From Patagioenas fasciata (Eukaryota > Chordata > Aves > Columbiformes > Columbidae): a stretch of DNA of 64,000 nt. Positions 45,506 through 58,800 of the stretch are shown here, piece by piece; positions within the stretch are counted from its first letter, which is position 1; every line of letters starts with the position of its first letter. The stretch is taken from NCBI RefSeq assembly GCF_037038585.1, contig NC_092525.1:1466969-1530968 (forward strand), read 5' to 3'. A model generated the notes under the pieces. It made no database searches and was not told where the DNA came from. It saw only the letters and a list, made by a program, of their open reading frames with translations. The translations under genes and the position numbers were made by a program.

Positions 45506-48500
45506 CCGTCTGAGCGGATCTCGGGGAGCCTCTGGAACCGCCAGAGCGCTCCCCCCACCAACATTCTCTTGCCTTGTTTTCGGGGTTCCTCTTCACCAGC
45601 TGAGGCGCCCTCCCACCCCCCGCCGCCCTCTTACCTTTTTCTAGAGGTCTCTTGAGCCACCAGCAAGCTCCCCCGCACCTTCCCTCAGCGATCTTGGCCC
45701 GCCAGAGGCCTGCCCCTCGTCAGCCTCCTCCCCTTTTCCTGGGTGCTGCTTGAACCACTGGTGGGCTCCCCTCCACCATCCTCTCGTCCTTTGTAGGGGA
45801 GTCTCGTGACTCACCAGAGCGCTCTCCGCCGTTGCCTTGCTGGGGTTATTGACACCGCTTGACTTGCCAGAGCGCTCCCCCTCGCAGTTCTCTTGTTGGA
45901 TTTCTTGGGACCTTTTGAACCATTGGAACAACGGGAATGCTCCCCCCCACTGTGACCTTGCCTTTCTTCAGTGCCATCTTGACGTGCTGGAGCACTTCCC
46001 CGCGCCGTCCTCTTGCCTTTTACTGGGGAGTCTCTTGAATATCCACAGCACTCCCCCCTGCCATCCTTTACCAGATTTTTTGACACTTCTTGACATCTCG
46101 GAGTGCTCTCACTCACCCTTGTCTTGCCTATTTTCAGGGCGCTCCTGTCCCGCTGGATGCTCCTCCCTGCTGTCCTATTGCCAGATTGAGAATTCTCGAC
46201 CTGTCCCAGCGCTACCCCACCGTCCTTCTGCCTTCTAACTGGGAAGTCACTTGAAGAACTGGAGCACTCCCCCCTGCTGTCCTCTTGCCTTTCTTCACTG
46301 AGATTTTGGCCTGCCAGAGCACTCCTCCCTGTTGTCCTCTCACTGGATTTCTTGGGACCTCTTGACCCACTGGGTTTCTCCTCCTGCTGTCCTTTTGCCT
46401 TTCTTTAGTACAATCTCAGCCTGCTGGAGCGCTCCCCCTCGCCGTCCTCCTGCTGGATTTCTTGGAACCTCTTGACCCCTTAGGGCGTTCCCCCTGCCAC
46501 CCTCTTGTGGTTTTTGGGGGAGTCTTGTGATCAACCAGGCCGTTTCCCCCCACCATCCTCTTCCCCTTTTCCTGGGTGCTTCTTGATCCACCAGAGTGCT
46601 CTCAAAGCTGCCTGTTACCATCCTCTAACCATTCTCTTGCCTTTTTTGGTGGAGTCTTGTGACTCACCGGAGCGTTCTCCACCATTGTCTTGCTGGATTT
46701 GTTGACATCGCTTGACCTGCCGGAGCGCTCCCCCTCACAGTTCTCTTCCTGGATATCTTGGGACATTTTGAACCACTGGGGGGCTCCCACCCGCCATCCT
46801 CTTACCGCATTTATTGAGACGTCCTGATCTGCCAGAGCGTTCCCCCTCGCCGTCCTCTTGCTGGATTTCTTGGGATGCCTTAAACAACTGTGGGGCTCCC
46901 ACCCACCATCCTCTAACCGCATTTATCGAGATTTCCTGATCTGCTGGAGCGCTCCCCCTTGCCGTCCTCTTGCTGGATTTCTTGGGATCTCTTGGACCAC
47001 TGGGGGGGCTCCCACCCCCCATCCTCTTACCGCATTTATTGAGACTTCCTGATCTGCTGGATTGCTCTCCCCCTGGCCTTCCTCTTGCACTTTTTTGGGG
47101 GAGTCTTCTTCACACATCCGAGCGCTCTCCCTCACCCTTGTCTTGCCTCTAGTCAGGGCGCTCTTCTCCCGCTGGAACGCTCCTCCCCGCCATCCTATTG
47201 CCAGACTGAGAATTCTTGACCTGCCGCAGTCCTGCCCCGCCATGCTCCTGCCTTCTGCCTGGGAAGTCACTTGAAGAACTGGAGCGCTCTCCCCCGCTGT
47301 CCTCTTGCCTTTCCTCAGTGGGATTTTGGCCTGCTAAAGAGCTCCTCCCTGTCGTCCTCTTGCTGGATTTCTTGGGACTTCTTGACCCATTAGGGCGTTC
47401 CCCCTGCCACCCTCTTGTGGTTTTTGGGGGAGTCTTGTGACCAACCAGGCCGTTTCCCCCCACCATCCTCTTCCCCTTTTCCTGGGTGCTTCTTGATCCA
47501 CCAGAGTGCTCCCCTGCACCATTCTTTTGCCTTTTTTGGGAGAGTCTTGTGACTCGCCGGAGAGTTCTCCACCATTGTCTTGCTGGATTTCTTGACATCG
47601 CTTGACCTGCCGGAGCGCTCCCCCTCGCAGTTCTCTTGCTGGATTTCTTGGGACGTCTTAAACAACTGAGGGGCTCACACCCACCATCCTCTAACTGCAT
47701 TTATCGAGATTTCCTGATCTGCCGGAGCGCTCGCCCCTGCTGTCCTCTTGCTGGGTTTCTTGGGACCTCTTGACCCACACGAGCTCTCCTCCCCACCGTC
47801 TTCTTGCCGGACTTATTGAGACTTCTTGACCCGCCAGAGTGTTCCCCCTCATCATCCTCCTGCCTTTTTCTGGGGATTCTCTTCAACAACTGAAGAGCTC
47901 CCCCGCACTGTCCTCTTCCCTTTTTTCTGGGTGATTCGTGAATCACCGGTGAGCTTCTCCTTACCACCCTCTTGGGCTTTTTTCAGAGCAACCTTGACCC
48001 ATCAGAGCACCCCCTCACCGTCCTCTTGCCAGATGTACTGAGGGTTCTTCATCTGCCACAGCGCTCCCCCACGCCATCCTCTTGCTGGATTTCCTGGAAC
48101 CTTGTGAACCACTGGGGGGCTCCCACCCACCATCCTTTTACCGCATTTATTGAGACGTCCTGATCTGCCAGAGCGCTCCCCCTTGCCGTCCTCTTGCTGG
48201 ATTTCTTGGGATCTCTTGGACCACTGGGGGGGCTCCCACCCGCCATCCTCTTACCGCATTTATCGAGACTTCCTGATCTGCTGGAGCGCTCCCCCTCGCC
48301 GTCCTCTTGCTGGATTTCTTGGGTCCTCTTGACCCATTAGGGCGTTCCCCCTGCCACCCTCTTGTGTTTTCTGGGGGAGTCTTGTGACCAACCAGAGTGC
48401 TCCCCCCCACCATCTTCTTCCCCTTTTCCTGAGTGCTTCTTGATCCACCAGAGTGCTCCCCTGCACCATTCTCTTGCCTTTTTTGGGGGGAATCTTGTGA

Positions 48501-49381
48501 TTCACCGGAGCGTTTTCCACCATTGTCTTGCTGGATTTCTTGACACCGCTTGACCTGTTGGAGCGCTCACCCTCACAGTTCTCTTGCTGGATATCTTGGG
48601 ACCTCTTGAACCACTGGGGAGCTCCCACCTGCCACCTTCTTACCGCATTTATTGAGACTTCCTGATCTGCTGGATTGCTCTCCCCACCGGCCTTCCTCTT
48701 GCACTTTTTGGGGGAGTCTTCTTGACACGTCCGAGTGCTCTCCCTCACCCTCGTCTTGCCTCTAGTCAGGGCGCTCTTCTCCCGCTGGAACGCTCCTCCC
48801 CGCCATCCTATTGCCAGACTGAGAATTCTTGACCTGCCGCAGTCCTGCCCCGCCATGCTCCTGCCTTCTGCCTGGGAAGTCACTTGAAGAACTGGAGCGC
48901 TCTCCCCCGCTGTCCTCTTGCCTTTCCTCAGTGGGATTTTGGCCTGCTAAAGAGCTCCTCCCTGTCGTCCTCTTGCTGGATTTCTCGGTACCTCTTGACC
49001 CACTGGGTCTCTCCTCCTGCCGTCCTTTTGCCTTTCCTTAGTACATTCTTGGTCTGCTGGAGTGCTCCCCCCCACCATCCTCTTGCTGGATTTCTCGGGA
49101 CCCCTTGTCCCATATAGGACATTCCCCGCCACCACCATCCTGGTGTGTTTTTTAGGAGAGTCTTGTGATCGACCAGAGCGCTCCCCCCTTGACATCCTCT
49201 TCCCCTTTTTCTGGGTGACTTTTGAACCACTGGTGAACTCTCCCCCATCATCCTCTTGCCACATATATTGAGACTTGTTGATCCGCCAGAGCGCTTCCCC
49301 CACTGTCCTCTTGCCAGATTTACTGATACCTCTTGTCCTGTCAGAGCGCTCCCTCTCGCAGTCCTCTTTGTTCAGTTTGTA
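45506..49381. repeat. 56-bp minisatellite, copy 2
   Basis: Copy of 11090-14965 with no unit gained or lost and one substitution noticed (C45873 for T11457). Unchanged length over almost 70 tandem units is notable for a minisatellite. Confidence 0.85.
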
Positions 49382-52300
49382 GGGTAGGAGGGGGGATCTC
49401 TGATTACAGAAAGGTCCCTTTGTTCTAGGAGACATTCCCTTGCTCCATGCTTCAGGTTGCCCATCTTCCCTCTCATTTTCAATATGCACGTCCATCACCT
49501 TCCTCCTCTTCTTTCTTGATCCCTCGACTCCCGCATGAACTCAAATCCTCTTTCTTGATCACTCTTTCTCGTAAGTTCACAACCTTACTTTCCTTTCTTG
49601 CTTTCGCCTTTGTGAGCTGCTCCACCCAAACCGAAATGCCCTGAAGACAGAAATACACCCACCCCAAGCCCGTACAGTCACATAGGGGGTGAGTCCGCTC
49701 GCTGACGCATCCCCACATCCCACAGCAAGCCCACCTTGCCTTGGCCCCGGCCCCCCGCACAGGCCTTCCCACCAACCCAGCCCCTCCGTAGCAGCACAGT
49801 TTCCCAGCATGCACCCCACAAAGACTTTCTTTGCCAGTCACCCCTGGCACTTACAGCAACACACCACATCAGCATCAAGAGCCCTGGGAGTGGAGAGCTG
49901 GCCAGGCCCTCACCCCGGCAGGATCCTCTTCCCCCTCCTTTAGCTGATGGCAGACAGACAAGACACCTCCCAAGAGGTGTCCAGTCCTCTCTCTCAACCA
50001 CTCATGAGTACAAAAGCCCAGCCTCTACTCACCCACCCCGCCTCCCAAAACCCCACCAGCAGCCCCTGGTCCCAGCTGAACAGCAGCCAGTGCTGAAGAT
50101 CTGGCTCGTGTTGTCGGACACAACCTTCCCATGGATGTCTGGGCCCCTGAGCAGTTTCCAGGGGTGGGAGGGCGCAGTCCTGATTACAGGGAGGTCCCTG
50201 TCCCAAGGGGGACATTTTCTTCCTCCTCACTCCTGAGTCGCAGCTCCATCACCTTCCTCCTCTTCTTTCTTGATCCCTCCTGACTCGCAGCTCTACCACC
50301 GTCATCTTCTTTCTTGATCCCTGTTGACTTGCAGATGCACTCCAATCCTCTTTCTTGATCGCTCTTCCTCGTAGGTTCACCACCTTCCTCTTCTTTCTTG
50401 CTTTCGCCTTTGCGAGCTGCTCCACCCGAACAGAGATGCACAGAAAACAAAAGTATACCCACCCCAGGCCCGTACAGTCACACGAGGGGGCGAGTCCGGT
50501 CGCTGACGCATCCCCACACCCCACCACAAGGCCACCTTGCCTTGGCCCCGGCCCCCCGCACAGGCCTTCCCACCAACCCAGCCCCTCCGTAGCAGCACAG
50601 TTTCCCAGCATACACCCCACCACAAGTCCACCTTGCCTTGGCCCCGGCCCCCCGCACAGGCCTTCCCACCAACCCAGCCCCTCCGTAGCAGCACAGTTTC
50701 CCAGCATGCACCCCACAAAGACTTTCTTTGCCAGTCACCCCTGGCACTTACAGCAACACACCACACCAGCATCAAGAGCCCTGGGAGTGGAGAGCTGGCC
50801 AGGCCCTCACCCCGGCAGGATCCTCTTCCCCCTCCTTTACCTGCTGGCAGACAGACACCTCCCAAGGGATGACCACCCTGCTCCCTTAACTGCTCCCAAG
50901 TCCAAGAGCCCAGCCCCTGCTCACCACCCCCACCTCCCAAAACACAGCCAACAGCCCCTGCTCCCATTTTACCACTTTACCCCCGAGCACGGTTTCTAGG
51001 GGTGGGAGGGGGACGCACTAATCACAGATCGTTCCCTGTGCTTAAGGATACATTCTCCTTCTCGCTGGCTCAGCCTGCCCATCTTCCTCCTCACTCTTGA
51101 CTCGTAGCTCCAATCCTCTTTCGTGATCGCTCTTCTGTGTCAGTACACGGAAGACCGGGCACATGAGAAACTGCAAGAGTCAACAGCATGAGAACAAGCA
51201 TTAGTGGAAAAATACAAGAACAAAGGACTGTATGCTATGTGATACATCAAGGACAGAGGAGTTGATACAGGATTGATGCATCAAGGACAGAGGGACAGCT
51301 TGTGATAGACAAAAAAGGTGTTTATGGCAGTGACTTTGGTGGGAACACAAAACACATCACTTATGTAATGACTAACTTAGCTAATCAACAAATGCTTGAG
51401 CAAGCATCATAGCGAGTATAAACGCAAGCCTGATTTGTAATAAACATCTCTCATTGCACCTTAAAAGAGAGTCCGTACCGCATTCGCTACAAATGGCGCC
51501 CTGGAACAGGGACTTTCAGCGTGCCTATAAAGGCAGTAGCCGCTCTGGTAGCGAAGCCCAATCGAACCAGGAAACAGGACCGGGAACCAGGACAGTGCAC
51601 GCCCACCACCAACGAAAGGTGAGCGATTGGGAACCATGGGAGGGAAGTTATCCCTTAAGCAAAGACAAACCCTGGATGTCCTTCAACATGCGCTACAAAC
51701 GCAAAATCAGGATGTATCAGGGGTCTGATTGGTGAGTTTATTAGAATGGATTGCTAATCATGTGCTAGACTTTCCTACAACTGGTACATTTCAGTTGGAG
51801 ACATGGCACAAAGATGAATGAGAATTATATGAACAGGTAACGACTGGAGATAAAGCTGCTTGCAAAATATTCATCTACTTGGGGAAAAATTATGACTACT
51901 AAGATACAGGATACAGGACTGATACATCAGGGACAGAGGGACAGCTTACTATAGAAAAAAATGCGTATATGGCAGTTACATCGCTCATGTCATGTCTAAC
52001 TTAGCTAAAGAGCAAATGCTTGAGCAAGCATCATAGCGAGTATAAATGCAAACCTGAGTTTGTAATAAATGTCTCTCATGGCACCTTACCGTGAGTCCAC
52101 GCCAGATTCGCTACACTCTTCCTCATAGGTTCACCACCTTCCTCTCCTTCCTTGCTTTTCCTTTGCACGCTGCTCCACCTGAAGAGAAACACACAGAGGA
52201 CTGAGCTACACCAGCCCAAGGGCACTACAATCAGACAGGGGCTGAGTCCGGGGGCTGACACCTCCCCACACCCCACAACGAGCCCACCTTGCCTTGGCCC

Positions 52301-53246
52301 CGGCCCCTCGCACATGCCTTAGAGATATCATAGCTCAGTACAAATCCCCACAGTCCTCACCTGCTGTTTGGTGCTTGCGGAGGGTCACACTCCCTGTGCC
52401 CCAGGGCACTGGCCCTACACGGCCAAGCTCGGCAGCGGGACTGTCTGGAGCTGCCGCTGGCTGGTTCTCCAGCTTTAGGGTCACCCGCAGAAGCCCGCTC
52501 TCCTCAGCTCTGCACACCCATCCAGTTGCGCCGCCCAGGCAAAGTCAGCTTCACCCTCTGCTCTACACCTCACCTGCAAACAACCAACTCTTCAACTGAC
52601 AACTGTCCAAAACCCACCGACAAACTCTCCACACCTCAGCCTTTCGTTTGCAACTGCTGCCTCTAGTGCATCTCACAGACAAGCCTTCAAAATCCCCTCA
52701 TCCTGCAATAACACTCCAGCACTGATCACCTGCGGGAACAACTACCACAATACCATGCAAACACCAACCACTTCTGGCACGGAAATATCACTTTCTCCTC
52801 AAGATTCCACCCTACACCAACTGCTGACAAACACACGCTGTCCTCACCAAAGCCAAACGCTGCAACAACCAGCGACAACTCAAATTTGCGTGGGCGGTGC
52901 AAAATTGCAGGGGTGAGCTAATGCAGAGCTGGGCTTGAAAGCTGCAGAGTGTACACCCTGTTGTTTAACGTGGCGAGTCACTCCCATTCTGCCTTCTCCC
53001 TGGGAGAAGCGCATGAGCAGAGGTTGCTTCAAGGCACGATGAGAACGGTTCGGTTCTCCGGGTCTCGGAGGCGAGAGTAATAAATGTGGTCTGTGTCGTG
53101 GCGCAGGAACTTCCCATCCACTTGCTTCTCCATTCAGTCTGGTGCTGCAAGAGAGGGAGAGAAAGAAAAAGTTAGGACCGAGTTAACAACCTCATCATCC
53201 CTGACCCCTAACCTGCAGGAATCCTAGGAGGCCTGATATAAGTTTT
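49382..53246. repeat. Cassettes R2-R4, copy 2
   Basis: R2 at 49382-50160, R3 at 50161-50988 and R4 at 50989-53246, identical as read to copy 1. Confidence 0.6.
51130..52121 (+). mobile_element. Short deleted provirus, copy 2
   Basis: Copy of 16714-17705 including the CTCTTC target duplications. Element 51136-52115, 5' LTR 51136-51491, gag fragment 51636-51901, truncated 3' LTR 51902-52115. Confidence 0.85.
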
Positions 53247-53355
53247 GCTCATCTCCCTGTCTTTGCTGGAATACTTTACTGTATAAATTTCTGTCATCAA
53301 CATTCTCTTAACCGATCTGATGTGTTCATAGTTCCTAGCCCAGCATCCTTTCCTC

Positions 53356-54016
53356 AAAGTACCTCAGCATTTCCCTTTGAAACCACACCTTAGTGCCATC
53401 CCGTCCCAGAGCTACCTCAGCATTTCCCACTGCAGCCTCTGCGATGCCATCTCCTCCCTGAGGTACCTCAGCCTTTACCACCAAAACCTCTCTCCCTTCC
53501 GTCCTCTCCTTTAAGTCCCTCACCCTTTCCCGCCAAAGCCTCCCCCGATGTCATCACCTCCCTGAGGTACCTCAGCCTTTCTCGTCAAAGCCTCCCCCAA
53601 TATCATCCCCTCCCTGAGGTACCTCAGCCATTCCCGTCAAAGCCTCCCCCGATATCATCCCCTTCCCGAGGTAGCTCAGCCTTTCCTGTCAAAACCTCCC
53701 CCGATATCATCCCCACCCCGAGGTACCTCAGCCTTTCCTGTCAAAGCCTCCCCCGATATCATCCCCACCCCGAGGTACCTCAGCCTTTCCTGTCAAAGCC
53801 TCCCCCGATATCATCCCCTCCCCGAGGTACCTCAGCCTTTCCTGTCAAAACCTCCCCCGATATCATCCCCTTCCCGAGGTACCTCAGCCTTTCCTGTCAA
53901 AGCCTCCCCCGATATCATCCCCACCCCGAGGTACCTCAGCCTTTCCTGTCAAAGCCTCCCCCGATATCATCCCCTCCCCGAGGTACCTCAGCTTTTCCCA
54001 CCTAAGCTCCTCCCGC
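53356..54016. repeat. 52-bp minisatellite, copy 2
   Basis: Copy of 18940-19600 with the same number of units. Confidence 0.85.
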
Positions 54017-54796
54017 GCCGTCCCGCCCTCAGGTTCCTCCGCCGCTCCCTCCGTTCCCGGCCCCCCCCGCCCCTCGCGCCCCCCCTTGGCGCTCCCGACC
54101 CGCCGCTGCCCCCTCCCGCTCGCTTTCCTCCCTCTGTCCTGTGTCACTACGGGGGCTCCCCCCTCCGCCCCACGGCCCCGCCCGAGCCCCGCGCAGCGCT
54201 CAGCGCGGGGCTCCCTTCCCTCACAGCCGCCCGCGTGTTTCCCCCTCGCCCCGGCCTGGGGCCGCGCTGTTGCGGCTGGCTGCCCCTCGCCTTCCTCCTT
54301 CCGAAACCAGCCCGTCTGTCACCCTCCAGCCTCGCCCCTCAGCCGGTCCCGGGCCGTCCCCGTCCAGTCTCCCCACTGTCCGCCCGCCCCTCGCTCACCG
54401 CCGGCCCCGCCATTCCTCCCGCGCTGCTCCAGCCGCCGCACCGCCGGCACGCGCTCCGCGGCCCGCGCACTTACGCAGCGTGTCCCCGCCCATCCCGCGC
54501 AGGAGCCAATCCCGTCCGCGTCCGCCACCGGGCTGCGCCCCCCCCCCCCGCCTCCGCGCCCGGCACTGGCCCCCCCTGCCCCTCGCCTCCCTTCCGGAGC
54601 CACCGGCGGCCGCAGAGCGGCGCTGTCCGCCCGCAGGGCGGGGCCGGGAGCTTTCAGGCTGCGTCTGCCCGGGACCGAGGGCTCTGCCGCCTGCCCGGGA
54701 CAGCCCGGGACCGAGGGCTCCGCCGCTGCAGCCCGTTTCGTGCCGTTTGCACCCCTCAGGTTACACGGCTGCAGCCTTCCTGCTGGTTTAGCTCAC
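54016..54796. promoter_or_regulatory. CpG island 2, copy 2
   Basis: Copy of 19600-20380, including the donor-like GTAAGT on the minus strand starting at 54474. Confidence 0.6.
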
Positions 54797-55889
54797 ACAC
54801 CTTTCTTCTTTCTAACTGCACAGCAGTTCACACTCACAAAAGTTCGTGCTGGTTGGCATAAGAGTATCTGCATAAGAATTTACAAACATTACAAAGATAT
54901 ACCACAGACCACAGCTCTCTAAGCTTTCAAGTTAAAGTTCCATGTTTAAATAAAACAGACAATACCAGTAGAGCTGTGTACCTCTGTCGTCTTTGTTCAG
55001 AAAGAAGTGACAACACCAGAAAACACATTGACAGCCAGTGCTTTGAACAGTGAAGGTGGGATCTACAAAAGTCTGATTAAACTAAACAGCCTCAGGTCTT
55101 TATCAAGCTGCAGATCTGCCAGGAATGCTGAAATGCAAGAGTTTACTCCTGCAATATTCCACGATGGAACAGCCACTTCATATCAAATATAATCTCAAAG
55201 TTCCAAACCAGTACATTAAAAAGCTACCAGTAAGTATTAGAAGACCACTGCAAGATCTTATTGCTTTTTGAGTTAAATAATAATTTTTCAATAAACCAAA
55301 ACCCAAACAGGTTCTCAAATCTGTTGCTTATCATCCTGTTCATTCATTAGCACTGCAGCAATCAGTTTTTATACAATGTGTCAACAGAGGCGTCTAAAAA
55401 ACCCCAAACAAAACTTATTCAAGTCCACGGACACCCCCGCCCTCCTTGCCCCCCCTCACCCTGAGCCCCACGATCACCACTTGGTGCGGGAGAGGAGCAC
55501 AACTCGACAGACAGAACCAGAAATCCGACTGCGGTAAGAAGGAAACATCGAGGTAGTTACAGCTTCCTTAAACATTCAAAATCTGATGTCTTCCAAAACA
55601 AAGCACATCATCCTCATCATTTAAAAAGCAAAGTTGCTTTGTACGTCTCTGATCCTCACACCAGCTGAGTGGTTCTCAAGTCCGCTGAGCTCCACTGTGC
55701 AGCCACCCCCACGTCTGTGTCGCCTTGTCTGGAGTCCCCAGTCGCGGGACAGTGAGTGGGGTTGGACTCCAGTGATAAAGAAAAACACAAAGAGTCAAAT
55801 TGGAAAAGTAATTAAAACAGAAGATCTGAAAGCCAGTTTAATTTTAATAACTTATTTGTACACTGCTATAAGCATATGAAGTATGGGGG

Positions 55890-58800
55890 TCACGAACTCT
55901 TGCTACCACATATGTGCCTTATTACAATAAGCACAGGAAACAAGGAAGTAGCATTCCTTCTATTTTTGATGTAATTATGAGCTAATACATCTCCTGAGAT
56001 GGCTTCCAGACCTGATTTAGTATCTACACTGTGTTGTACTGCAGATAAATACCTCAGGTCAGCATTAATTGAAGACAATGTGCAGAATGAGCAATATGCA
56101 GGTAAGCACAAGATCCTGGATTCCTTACAAGAGTCTACTTTTAAAATTGTCTGAAAATGCTGCAGAAATTGTAGCAGATAAACAACAGTAGCCACATTTT
56201 GTCCTATGGCATTTACATAATGTTGATCCACCTGTATTAACTTGTGCCCTTTCGGAACAGAGCTGTAAACTCAGAGTGTCCAAAGACTTCTTTCTTTTGA
56301 ATAGAATACGCTTAAACTGGCTGTCTTGAACAGACTGGCTGTGCAGACTTGCAGCAGTTGAATGGAGGATGTGATTCCAGTGAATGGAGACAGAAAGAAG
56401 ATCAGCACAAAAGCAGCAATGACAGACCAGAGACACCCACCTAGAGCCTACGGAGACCAAAAAAAGTCGTCGCGTGGGCTTAGCAGTTGGGGAACCAGAC
56501 CAAACAGCCTGGTTATTCTCCACCAGGAGGGTCTTTATCTGGCCATGATCATGTCATCAATGGAGAAACTCACCATCATCAGACAGAGTGCAGGCGTGGG
56601 CAATGAGAGCAGCAAATCCAGCACCGACACGGTGTCAGAGTTTGTACAGACAATGAACACGCTCACGGGTCTTGTTCAATACTTTACACACTATTCTGAA
56701 AAGAGACACTGATTTAACTGTTGCACAGCACATACTGTCACTTTACACAACTTGGAGAAACAAAGCAAGCTCATAAAGTTCATACTCCATACATCAGGAT
56801 AGGAGGTTACTCATAAAATGCAATCATCTCTGCCAGATACAGGCAAATGCACATATTTATTTGAAGCAAATTCCAAGTTTATACCGTCATCTCAGGTCAA
56901 ATTCTGCTATCAGACACAGGACACACAGCTCAAATGCCAACAGCTCATAGGAAAGCTTCACAAGAGAATGAACTAAACATACAGCTATGGAATCAAGTGT
57001 GTTTTATCAATACGTCAAATGCAACTCTAATTCCCCTAGGCCCTCACGTTAATAGAAACCCCACAGAGTTTCTAGAAAGAATGTCCATAAAATTGACATG
57101 CGACATTACCCTCAGTGAGTCTCCTGAACCAGACGGCAGAGCAACCGACCCGCAGCAAGGACAACACAGAACAGACAGTTCTGCTGGAAACGCAAGGAAC
57201 GGACTAAAAGTAACCATTCTGCATTACAGAATTAATGCATTGTGTCACTTTGTGTAGATAATTCACCCATAAAAATCAGTAAATTTGAAGGCCACCCTTA
57301 CTGATAAATGCCTATATGTTTGTAGTCATGTTTAATAAAACACACTTTGTGAGGGTTTTTTGACTCAAGAAGGACACTGGATCAGTGTGCTTTGGATTAT
57401 TTCTGTAAGGAGCCATAACTCAACAGAAAGATAGCTTTAAGAAAGCGTGCAATTAGCTATTAATTGGACAAAATAAGTGTAGTTAGCACATAATAAATAG
57501 TTTTAAATGGTCTCACAAGTAGTTCATGTGATACATTTCCCTCAGGGTCTCCTGATATCTCCCATTCATTTCTATTAAACCTGCTGAAATGAAGCTGTGT
57601 GTGTTTCATTTCAGTGATCTACAGGGAATTCAAACCAACAATAACAACTTGCCGTATTATCAGAAACAGTTTCTGAAGAGCAAACACAACAATATGGGAG
57701 GGGGGAGTGGAAGAAACACCACCTGGATTCATTTTCCCATATCAATTCTTATGAAAATACCCACAATAGGATGCACTTATCAGCAAGGTATACAACTGCA
57801 CATCTACACACAACATAACTGCATGTAATCGCACATTTTTGACCATATTAACTACAAATTGGGCAGCTATAAAATACGTCAGTTATACCTTCATTTACTT
57901 CCAGAAATCTCCACTGAAATTATTTTGTTGCTTAAATTACTGTATAATGTGCACTTTATTAATGTATTATACATTAAGTATACAAACATGTTATGAAAAA
58001 ACAAATCTAGTCCCAATACCTTTTTGAGTTTTAAAGGACGCCGGTGGGTAACGGTGAACAATCAACAGTCATCCGGGTAAAACACCCATGGGCAGAACTG
58101 AAACTTGTTTTCATTGGTAGGTTGTGTTTTTCTGCAAGTTGTGTTATCATACCTACATACAGCAAATAAAGATTTGACCCAAATTACATACCTTTATGTG
58201 CATACACACACGCACATGTTTGTGTTGTACAAAGATGCACACTGTTACTGAGATGTATAGGCATTGAATGTGTCAGGTAAGTAACATGACAAGAGGCTTG
58301 AGAGGTGGGTCTGCAGGGAATTATGTAAGTAACATATTAATGCAACAAATCTGGTGGCATAAAGCTACGGGGGAAAAAAATCCAGCGGAGAATCAGATAA
58401 ATTCACGTGTTCTTTAAAGACAGCTCATGCATTCAACCAACTCCCAGGTGGGCCTGACTGTGGAAAGGAAAGTTTGCTTGAGCACTTAGCGCCAGTGTCT
58501 GATGAGCAGACAAAACACCAACTGCAGACCGGGGACCCCCAGTTCTCAACCAGTTCATGGCTCTGAGCATCTTCTTTCCACACACTGCGGGTAACGCTTT
58601 ACATCTGCAATCCCCTCCCTAAACCCATCTTGTTCCTGGCTGAGAAGATACCAGATGTGGGAACTATTGCATGATAGAAGAATTTGTGCTGTTAAATCAC
58701 AGGATTCTGAGCACTGCAGATGATCACAGTGCGGTGCTGCCCTGAGAAGAAAGGACGAGTGACTCTTGGTGTTCCCTGCTGCTCACTGCCCTGATCCTGC